A DNA stretch of 8,833 bases, taken from the NCBI GenBank assembly GCA_964576475.1, contig CAZNVG010000044.1, positions 1 through 8,833 on the forward strand. Direction: 5' to 3'. Shown here piece by piece: positions 1 through 5,085 of this stretch (its first letter is position 1; every line of letters starts with the position of its first letter). The DNA comes from CAZNVG01 sp964576475 (GTDB lineage Bacteria > Patescibacteriota > Saccharimonadia > Saccharimonadales > CAZNVG01). Below the pieces are notes generated by a model. It was not told where the DNA came from and searched no databases. It saw only the letters and a list, made by a program, of their open reading frames with translations. The translations under genes and the position numbers were made by a program.

Positions 1-94
1 CCGCCGCCTCGCGCCGTTCCATCGCCTCATCATAATCCACCATCCCATACACAATCCGGCATGTATTCTCAGACTGACACTTAGGGCATTTCAT
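1..94 (-). CDS. Small zinc-ribbon protein, partial (C-terminus off the left edge)
   Basis: The N-terminal 31 residues are visible and begin MKCPKCQSENTCRIVYGM. The CxxC pair (C3, C6) directly after the start, followed by a R-I-x-Y-G-M stretch, is typical of small single-domain zinc-ribbon proteins of unknown function. The second metal-binding cysteine pair would lie beyond the window. The start is supported by an AAGGTGA Shine-Dalgarno sequence ending about 5 nt before the ATG. The gene begins 13 bp after the stop of the RelE-like toxin gene, so it is probably the third gene of the toxin-antitoxin unit. Its role is unknown; it could be a passenger or an accessory to that unit. It is certainly open to the edge, and the family assignment is from memory of the N-terminal pattern. 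Confidence 0.72.
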   Translation of the reverse strand, partial: MKCPKCQSENTCRIVYGMVDYDEAMERREAA

Positions 95-107
95 TCGCGT
101 CACCTTA

Positions 108-530
108 TCAGTCTAACCGATTCCAATAATCTTTATATTCGTCTTCAACCATTTTTAATATCCAGGAAGTCTCACTCTGATTTTTCGGCAAATCTGTTTT
201 GCCATAGAGCATAAGAATTGTCTGAGCATGTGTTTCAGTGTCAAGAAACACTACGCATCTATTACCTGACGACTTAGCTGATATGCCGCTTTGTGCAACA
301 GCAAAGTCGTACTTGAAAAGCAAACAGCCAGAACCGCGCCTTAACTCATCTACCTGTTGTGTCGACTGTAGTGCGTGTACGCGCCTCAAATCCTGCTCTA
401 TTGATATCATGGTTACGTCCCAGCGCTTACCGACATAATCTTTGGCGAACCGCTTAATGAAATGACGCGCAGCATACACGCCTATAATCACGCGATAGTC
501 CTCATTATCTGGCAGCTGACTTGAAAACAT
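108..530 (-). CDS. RelE/HigB-like toxin candidate of a Panacea toxin-antitoxin pair
   Basis: This 140-aa protein is the probable toxin. In its second half it resembles the RelE/ParE fold: a K-Y-D stretch near residue 73 where RelE/HigB toxins usually have a K-[LI]-R strand, then S-S-G-N-R near 87-91 (compare the S-G-G-x-R turn), a V-V-F-L strand, a T-I-L-M-L-Y-G-K strand at 104-111 (compare the family's L-x-Y-x-K), and a C-terminal helix after N-Q-S-E. Known members cut ribosome-bound mRNA or, for ParE, poison gyrase. The ATG overlaps the last 26 bp of the upstream XRE-Panacea gene and is preceded by AGGAA about 10 nt away, so the two are probably translationally coupled. The N-terminal 60 residues (many basic, R and K) are not diagnostic. 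The fold is inferred from a pattern match and the target is unknown. Confidence 0.72.
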   Translation of the reverse strand: MFSSQLPDNEDYRVIIGVYAARHFIKRFAKDYVGKRWDVTMISIEQDLRRVHALQSTQQVDELRRGSGCLLFKYDFAVAQSGISAKSSGNRCVVFLDTETHAQTILMLYGKTDLPKNQSETSWILKMVEDEYKDYWNRLD

Positions 531-1203
531 GATCGGGATCTTCCTGAATTATCAGCTCGTACGGTATAAACTCACCATCACGGCATGCGGCCCACGGTTT
601 TTGCTCGTGAGTAAAATTAACAATTTCTTCGGTACGGCGGTCTTTCCACTCGTCACAAATTTCTTTGATCAGACCCAGCTCCTCGTCTGACAATTTGTCG
701 AAGCTGTCTGTTTCTCTGCTGCGTGGACATATGATCTGCGCCTTTTCTATGGGCTTTATCTCTATTTTACCTGTTTGGTATAGATCATCCGTGAGCGAGA
801 AAAACACATCAGCAACCGGCCCGTACTCCATACGACGGTACTTTACGCCACTCATTGGTTCGAGATCCTGAAAAAATTTTGTAAAATCTGCGAGGTACAG
901 GAGTTTGGCAAGCTTGGTTTTTGGTACTCCACCTCGACCATCGCTGGCAAACTTTAGGCAGGCGAAATACATCTGTCGAAACTTCGGGATATCAACTGGA
1001 TCATGAAAGAAATCTTCTGGCATAACACCAAAAGTGTCCGCAAGTATACCGAGTTCCTTCGTAGAAAGGTCTCGCTCTCCTTTTTCCACTAGAATATAGC
1101 GCTGGCGACTAAGGCCTAATCTATCTGCGACTTGCTGTTGCGTTAGCCTACTTTCTTCGCGCCACTTGATAATACGTTCTGGTAGTTGAGTATAATTGCC
1201 CAT
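505..1203 (-). CDS. XRE helix-turn-helix + Panacea (DUF4065) antitoxin/regulator
   Basis: The 232-aa protein has two parts. Residues about 7-65 form an XRE-type DNA-binding domain with the expected L-T-Q-Q-Q-V-A-D-R-L-G-L-S-R-Q helix-turn-helix core and a following E-K-G-E-R-x-L-S segment. Residues about 78-210 match the Panacea/DUF4065 domain: K-L-A-K-L-L-Y-L-A-D-F near 97-107, then R-R-M-E-Y-G-P-V-A-D near 123-132, the characteristic Y-G-P-V motif. Panacea domains are known antitoxin modules that neutralise many unrelated toxins encoded beside them; an attached HTH usually gives autoregulation. The gene is first in its unit, with the toxin candidate overlapping its end by 26 bp. No Shine-Dalgarno precedes the ATG, and a promoter lies so close that the message should be leaderless. 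Without the neighbour it could be read as a plain DUF4065 regulator. Confidence 0.88.
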   Translation of the reverse strand: MGNYTQLPERIIKWREESRLTQQQVADRLGLSRQRYILVEKGERDLSTKELGILADTFGVMPEDFFHDPVDIPKFRQMYFACLKFASDGRGGVPKTKLAKLLYLADFTKFFQDLEPMSGVKYRRMEYGPVADVFFSLTDDLYQTGKIEIKPIEKAQIICPRSRETDSFDKLSDEELGLIKEICDEWKDRRTEEIVNFTHEQKPWAACRDGEFIPYELIIQEDPDHVFKSAAR

Positions 1204-1238
1204 AAAGCCAGTGTAGCGCAGATTATTTCAAAAGTCAA
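1203..1238 (-). promoter_or_regulatory. Promoter of the Panacea toxin-antitoxin unit, predicted leaderless
   Basis: Reading the minus strand, TTGACT (1238-1233) and TACACT (1215-1210) are separated by exactly 17 bp. Only 6 nt lie between the -10 box and the ATG at 1203, so the expected transcription start falls on or next to the A of the start codon. The -10 region overlaps GTGTAGCG on the plus strand, similar to the GTATAGCG core of the inverted repeat at 1408-1450, which may be an operator element. Confidence 0.6.
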
Positions 1239-1257
1239 TATTACAATACACTACATG

Positions 1258-1293
1258 TTGCATTTTCATTACATTTTACGTATGATTAAACTA
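1258..1293 (+). promoter_or_regulatory. Distal promoter of the DUF2188-membrane protein unit
   Basis: TTGCAT (1258-1263) and TATGAT (1281-1286) lie 17 bp apart, with TATGAT matching the sigma-70 -10 consensus at five of six positions. Transcription should begin near 1293. The message would then carry a leader of about 170 nt before the DUF2188 start at 1466. The promoter is divergent from that of the toxin-antitoxin unit. Confidence 0.5.
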
Positions 1294-1386
1294 AGATATT
1301 ATGCCGTGAGGCATGAGGTCTTCGGGAGGGTTATTCGTCCCGGCGAATACGAAAAAATCCGCTTTCGCGGATAATCGTGCAAGATC

Positions 1387-1421
1387 TGGACAACCATGCA
1401 CCTTTTAGTATAGCGTGAACC
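1387..1421 (+). promoter_or_regulatory. Possible proximal promoter of the DUF2188 unit
   Basis: TGGACA (1387-1392), five of six matches to the -35 consensus, is followed after 16 bp by TATAGC (1409-1414), four of six matches to the -10 box. Transcription would begin near 1421, giving a leader of about 45 nt. The -10 box lies inside the left arm of the inverted repeat at 1408-1450, so a protein bound there would block it. It is weaker evidence than the distal promoter. Confidence 0.35.
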
Positions 1422-1450
1422 GACCGAGTGACAAAACATTCACGCTATAC
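1408..1450. repeat. 12-bp perfect inverted repeat upstream of the DUF2188 gene
   Basis: GTATAGCGTGAA (1408-1419) recurs as its exact reverse complement TTCACGCTATAC (1439-1450) with a 19-bp spacer. The arms are 31 bp centre to centre, close to three helical turns, which would suit a dimeric regulator binding one face of DNA. In RNA it would be a 12-bp stem ending 1 nt before the AAAGGA ribosome-binding site. It is followed by coding sequence and no T-run, so it does not look like an intrinsic terminator. Confidence 0.7.
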
Positions 1451-1451
1451 G

Positions 1452-1457
1452 AAAGGA
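1452..1457 (+). promoter_or_regulatory. Ribosome-binding site that fixes the DUF2188 start
   Basis: AAAGGA lies 8 nt before the ATG at 1466. The open frame can be extended upstream to a GTG at 1415, but that start lies inside the inverted repeat, has no Shine-Dalgarno, and would add 17 residues that do not look like the family. The ATG is therefore chosen. Confidence 0.75.
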
Positions 1458-1465
1458 AAAATTCT

Positions 1466-1693
1466 ATGGCAAAACCACATCAAATTCACACTGTACACCG
1501 ACCAAGCGGTTGGGGCAATCTAAGTGCTGGAGCGTCAAAGGTTCCCAAAATTTACCCCACAAAGGCTGAAGCACAAGCGGCCGGTCGTCAAACCGCCATC
1601 AACCAGCATGCAGAGCATATCATCCATAACGAAGATGGAAAAATCGGTTCGCGCAATAGCTACGGCCACGACCCACACCCACCGAAAGGATAA
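1466..1693 (+). CDS. DUF2188 family protein
   Basis: This 75-aa hydrophilic protein begins MAKPHQIHTVHR and ends with the strongly family-specific pattern E-D-G-K-I-G-S-R-N-S-Y-G-H-D-P-H-P-P-K-G; compare the usual G-x-D-G-K-I-x-x-x-x-S-Y-G-x-D-P-x-P-P-K-G of DUF2188. The middle has the expected helix K-A-E-A-Q-A-A-G-R-Q-T-A and A-E-H-I-I-H strand. Its length agrees with the family (about 65-80 aa). It is rich in His and probably cytosolic. The molecular function of DUF2188 is not known to me. The gene is co-transcribed with the membrane protein that starts 3 bp after its stop, and sits under an unusual structured leader. Confidence 0.9.
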   Translation: MAKPHQIHTVHRPSGWGNLSAGASKVPKIYPTKAEAQAAGRQTAINQHAEHIIHNEDGKIGSRNSYGHDPHPPKG

Positions 1694-1696
1694 TAT

Positions 1697-1939
1697 ATGC
1701 AAATGATTACATTTAGTATATTGATTGACTTCTTTAAAATAGTCATTAACTCCATGCATGCTACTAGCATCATTATTTTTCATGCATTATTTCAAAATAT
1801 CTGGCAAGAAATCAATGGCCTCATCGATCCGGGCAATAAAATATTCTGGGCAATACTGCTCATCGGATCTTTTACGGTGCTCGTTCAATTTGCAAAAGTA
1901 CGGAAACTAGATTTCATCCGCTCAATTTTGGGTTTCTGA
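1697..1939 (+). CDS. Small membrane protein, unrecognised
   Basis: The 80-aa product is very hydrophobic. One long apolar segment covers about residues 3-32 (F-S-I-L-I-D-F-F-K-I-V then T-S-I-I-I-F-H-A-L-F) and a clear membrane span covers about 49-66 (I-F-W-A-I-L-L-I-G-S-F-T-V-L-V-Q-F-A), followed by a basic K-V-R-K stop-transfer stretch. I recognise no family. Its ATG is 3 bp after the DUF2188 stop, and the AAAGGA ribosome-binding site (1685-1690) sits inside the last codons of that gene, so the two are coupled. It ends in TGA 14 bp from the convergent end of the HEPN-like gene, with no visible terminator between. It may be the partner of DUF2188 at the membrane; a toxin-like small membrane protein is possible but unproven. 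Confidence 0.75.
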   Translation: MQMITFSILIDFFKIVINSMHATSIIIFHALFQNIWQEINGLIDPGNKIFWAILLIGSFTVLVQFAKVRKLDFIRSILGF

Positions 1940-1953
1940 AATTACATTTTGAT

Positions 1954-2628
1954 TTACTTGTAACTATTATTTACGAAGTCTGAAATAATATCAATTTTAC
2001 CGTGAGCAAGTTCAATAAGTTGAAAATTGGAGAGCATATATTGTGCAATCAAGTTTTCATTTAGCTCATCAATAGTCATTGTGAAGTCTGGGTCATATGA
2101 TTTAATTTGCCTATCGTATATTGAAGATAAAAACGCCAGTTGCAACGCTTCAATTCTCTCTATTCTATTTACATATTCTTTCACCTCAATCTCAAACTCT
2201 TCAGGTGTGTCGCAGAATAAATTTCCTGCGGCATGTAGTCTGTTATTCCGTGTGTTTACGGGAGAAGATATATGGCCAATCGTCTGATCGTCTATGCCTA
2301 TCAAACGGAAGAATCGAAATACAGATTTTTCGTTCACACCACTGAACGAAAAGGGGTTAGTAGGTTTTTTGAGAAATTCCTTTTCTTGATTTGGAAATCC
2401 TATCCAGCAATATTCAAACTTATCGTTGTTTTCTTTCGCAATTCGAAGTAATTGGACGTAGACGTAAGTCATGTATAGCAAATGTAGATGTGAATACGCG
2501 CTAGAAAATAGCCCATTGTCAACGCAGCTTAAGAGACTTAGTATGTGGTGCTTAAGATATTCATCAACATCAACAAGTGATGTATTTGAGGGCAAATAAC
2601 TCGCAAACTCGATCACCGAGTCTTGCAT
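1954..2628 (-). CDS. Putative HEPN-domain RNase, last gene of the type I R-M operon
   Basis: This 224-aa, mostly helical protein is not one I recognise by name. Residues 127-132 read R-N-N-R-L-H, an exact fit to the HEPN ribonuclease signature R-N-x3-H, here in the context V-N-T-R-N-N-R-L-H-A-A-G-N between two predicted helices. HEPN enzymes with this motif cut RNA and are common in abortive-infection and toxin systems; the anticodon nuclease PrrC, paired with a type I R-M system, is a known relative in concept. The N-terminal half holds a long helix (about 22-66) and an aromatic segment; no membrane span or ATPase is visible. The ATG is 3 bp after the hsdM-hsdS stop, with GGAG 8 nt upstream. 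The gene looks more A+T-rich than hsdR. The reading frame is firm; the enzyme assignment rests on one motif. Confidence 0.65.
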   Translation of the reverse strand: MQDSVIEFASYLPSNTSLVDVDEYLKHHILSLLSCVDNGLFSSAYSHLHLLYMTYVYVQLLRIAKENNDKFEYCWIGFPNQEKEFLKKPTNPFSFSGVNEKSVFRFFRLIGIDDQTIGHISSPVNTRNNRLHAAGNLFCDTPEEFEIEVKEYVNRIERIEALQLAFLSSIYDRQIKSYDPDFTMTIDELNENLIAQYMLSNFQLIELAHGKIDIISDFVNNSYK

Positions 2629-2631
2629 GTC

Positions 2632-5082
2632 TTATTCTCCCCAGATTTCGGCGAGCTTGGATTTGATTTTTTGCTGGTAGATCTCAATGATTTTTTTGTT
2701 TGCGTCAATGAGCTGTCGTTCAGAATCGAGCTCGGCGACGATTTTGCGCTGGGTTTCAATTGGGGGGAGTGGGATGCTTATGTCAGCTATTCTACTAAGC
2801 GCCAGCTTTGGAACACCCACACCCATGGTAGATTTTTTTATCTGTTCTTGTACTAAATCCGTGTTTAACGCTGCAACCAAATATTTGGGTAAAATTATTG
2901 CATTGTCAAATACTAGCTTCGCAGCATTCTCCGTAAGTGATGCACCATCTAATTTTTCGGGAATTGTCCCTACTCTACCGATCGTTCCTGCTATTGAAAT
3001 ATAGACATCATTTGACGAAATCGTGTAATTTTTTATCTGCTGAAATATGGCGTCGGAAATGAAACGAAGGTCAGATAGATTTATGGAGCCATCCATCATA
3101 TCTACAACTCGAATATATGGTCTAGCCGTTTGATCATCTGTAAAAGTTTCGCTTTTTGGGAGACGCTTCCCTCCTTTTATTTGTGCAAATTCTGAAATCG
3201 TATGCTGTTCACCACTAATACTAATGGTGGGTTTGTAGGTTTTTATTATTGTTTGGGCGGCGTCGATGATTTTTTGGTATCCGTCGAGCTCGGCGACGAT
3301 TTCGCGCTGGGTTTCGATTGATGGAAGCGGAATTTTAAACCTCTCAACATCAGATATGTTCATTGATACATTGGCTGCACCACTCATTAAATGAGCCATG
3401 CTTTTTTTGGAAGCATTTAAAACATGAAAAAGAAAATTTGGGTCTAACTTGTCACGATCCAATGGCTCAATGAAGCATAGAAGGTTTGCCAAAGCAAACT
3501 GGCCCTTCGCTCTGTGAATCCGTTTAATTTCTGCCTTACCGTGACCTAGAGAAGATATTAGAGGTACAGCTACGCCGTCACCGTCAAAGTCATAGTACTC
3601 TGCTGTTTTTGCCTCTGCAGCCGTTAGAATTAAAGGGTACTCGCCTGGGTTTGTTTTTGTACTCGAAGATTTACCCTTTTTAATACTCGCAACCTCTTTG
3701 AGCTCAACAAACTCAATCTCATGATCTTTTGCGTCATATTTCCTATAGAGTGACTGCCTTAGATCATAGGTTACACTTGATCGAATATCATGTTTGCGTG
3801 CATTGAAGGCCAAGGGGCTGCTTACTATTTCGGCTCCCGCCTTAAATGCCTTAATAAGATCAAGCGCTTTAGGCATATCGTTATCGTCTATCTTACGTGC
3901 TGTTGCTCCTAGACTAACGCCTACGTGCTTGATATCTATAAACAGTATTTCATCGCGTTGCTTAGCGAATTCCTTGTCCAATAGAAGGATGCTGGTTTTC
4001 ACACCGGTGTATGGCATAAAAACCCCGGAAGGTAGGCTGATGACAGCGTATAGATAATTCTCGACAAGGTTTTTGCGAAGCTCTTTGTAGGCTTTGCCGC
4101 TTTGAAAAATGATACCTTCCGGCACGATCACACCGGCGCGGCCAGTTGGCTTGAGGTGACTGGCAATGTAGTCAACAAAGAGAACCTCCGCACGGTTGGC
4201 GGATATGCTGAACTTTTTGTGTGGTTGGATGCCACCTTTTGGTGTCATAAATGGCGGATTAGCTAAGATGACGTCATAACGGTCATTCCAATAATCTTCA
4301 CTGCTGAGCGAGTCGTGATTACGAATATCTGGGCTAGTAAAGCCGTGCAGGTACATATTGACGCTGGCCGTACGAACCATAGTCGGGTCGATATCAAAAC
4401 CGCGATAATTGTGGTGCAGCTTCTCCAGCTCGTCTGCCGTCAGGCGTTTTTCATCATTTGCATTTCCCTGCCCGTCTTTACCATCATGCTGAGATTTGAC
4501 GTGATTGTATGCGGCGATCAAGAATCCGGCTGTACCCACGGCCGGGTCAAGCACGGTATCGTCTTTGGTCGGACCCACCGCTTCCACGATGAACTTGATG
4601 ATATGCCGCGGCGTGCGGAACTGACCTACGTCGCCCTGTGCGCCGGTGATGGATAGCAAGTACTCGTAGGCGTCGCCGATGTCGTCGCTATCACCATGAT
4701 TGAATTTATTAATTTCCTCCAGGAAAAGCCGCAAAACGTTTGGTGAATTGAACGGCAAAAAAGCATTTTGGTAAATCTCACGAAATAGTGGCGGGAGCCC
4801 TGGGTTTTTGCTCATACCCTGAATGGCCTGGCGGTAGAGCTCCAACTGGTCATGTGCCTCCAGCCCCGGCTTCATGAGTTCGTGCCAGTTATATTTGGCA
4901 TAGTCGTCAGTAAAGTAGGTACGCCTGCCACCGAGCGCGGCCGCTTGGTCGTCGATGTCGTTCATAAACTTATACATCAGCGCATAGGTAATCTGGTCTA
5001 TTTGCCCGGCAGGTGACGGCACAGCGCCAACGAGGATTTGACGGGCGGTATCTATGCGTTTACGGAACTCTTCGTATGACAT
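2632..5082 (-). CDS. hsdMS: Fused type I R-M methyltransferase-specificity protein (HsdM-HsdS)
   Basis: This 816-aa protein joins two normally separate subunits. Residues about 5-150 are the HsdM N-terminal helical domain. Residues about 150-450 are an N6-adenine methyltransferase with S-adenosylmethionine motif D-P-A-V-G-T-A-G-F (179-187) and catalytic N-P-P-F (275-278). Residues about 455-816 are a full HsdS: recognition domain 1 (about 455-583), conserved coil with I-P-L-P-S-I-E-T-Q-R-E (584-594), recognition domain 2 (about 629-768), and a second coil with I-P-L-P-P-I-E-T-Q-R-K (770-780). It should bind a bipartite site, methylate adenine, and guide HsdR. No Met occurs near the junction (residues 434-561), so a separate HsdS start is unlikely. 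The ATG is 3 bp after the hsdR stop with AAAGGA upstream. Both catalytic motifs are intact. Confidence 0.95.
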   Translation of the reverse strand: MSYEEFRKRIDTARQILVGAVPSPAGQIDQITYALMYKFMNDIDDQAAALGGRRTYFTDDYAKYNWHELMKPGLEAHDQLELYRQAIQGMSKNPGLPPLFREIYQNAFLPFNSPNVLRLFLEEINKFNHGDSDDIGDAYEYLLSITGAQGDVGQFRTPRHIIKFIVEAVGPTKDDTVLDPAVGTAGFLIAAYNHVKSQHDGKDGQGNANDEKRLTADELEKLHHNYRGFDIDPTMVRTASVNMYLHGFTSPDIRNHDSLSSEDYWNDRYDVILANPPFMTPKGGIQPHKKFSISANRAEVLFVDYIASHLKPTGRAGVIVPEGIIFQSGKAYKELRKNLVENYLYAVISLPSGVFMPYTGVKTSILLLDKEFAKQRDEILFIDIKHVGVSLGATARKIDDNDMPKALDLIKAFKAGAEIVSSPLAFNARKHDIRSSVTYDLRQSLYRKYDAKDHEIEFVELKEVASIKKGKSSSTKTNPGEYPLILTAAEAKTAEYYDFDGDGVAVPLISSLGHGKAEIKRIHRAKGQFALANLLCFIEPLDRDKLDPNFLFHVLNASKKSMAHLMSGAANVSMNISDVERFKIPLPSIETQREIVAELDGYQKIIDAAQTIIKTYKPTISISGEQHTISEFAQIKGGKRLPKSETFTDDQTARPYIRVVDMMDGSINLSDLRFISDAIFQQIKNYTISSNDVYISIAGTIGRVGTIPEKLDGASLTENAAKLVFDNAIILPKYLVAALNTDLVQEQIKKSTMGVGVPKLALSRIADISIPLPPIETQRKIVAELDSERQLIDANKKIIEIYQQKIKSKLAEIWGE
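2726..2762. repeat. 37-bp direct repeat, copy B (end of recognition domain 2)
   Basis: The stretch differs from 3284-3320 at only two positions. It encodes I-E-T-Q-R-K-I-V-A-E-L-D of the distal conserved coil in the specificity half of the fusion gene. The two copies bracket the second target-recognition domain. Confidence 0.9.
3284..3320. repeat. 37-bp direct repeat, copy A (end of recognition domain 1)
   Basis: This copy encodes I-E-T-Q-R-E-I-V-A-E-L-D-G of the central conserved coil and matches 2726-2762 at 35 of 37 bases in the same orientation. Conserved-region repeats in hsdS genes are known sites of domain exchange by homologous recombination. Confidence 0.9.
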
Positions 5083-5085
5083 GTA

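Larger units (their letters stand above)
1293..1465 (+). promoter_or_regulatory. Structured 5' leader with consecutive hairpins
   Basis: This stretch between the divergent units has no convincing gene but can fold repeatedly. It contains: ATGCC/GGCAT (1301-1314) closing a GTGA loop of GNRA type, extendable by two pairs to 1299-1316; TATTCG/CGAATA (1332-1349) with a six-base loop; ATCCGC/GCGGAT (1357-1372) with a four-base loop; GTGCA/TGCAC (1377-1401) followed by CTTTT; and the 12-bp stem at 1408-1450. CGGGA at 1323-1327 is also complementary to TCCCG in the second loop (1338-1342), giving a possible pseudoknot or alternative fold. I match it to no known riboswitch class. It may be a cis-regulatory leader or a separate small RNA. 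An open frame at 1282-1374 would start upstream of the predicted transcript start and has no ribosome-binding site. Confidence 0.45.

Noticed and set aside
1282..1374. Basic 30-aa peptide in the leader region
   Set aside because: The predicted transcript starts near 1293, after its ATG; there is no Shine-Dalgarno, and base pairing in the region explains the sequence better.
1377..1406. Possible intrinsic terminator (GTGCA/TGCAC then CTTTT)
   Set aside because: The stem is only 5 bp with a 15-base loop and four T residues; too weak to call, though it could contribute to attenuation.
1930..1990. Bidirectional terminator between the convergent membrane-protein and HEPN genes
   Set aside because: No stem of useful length with a T-run is visible on either strand.
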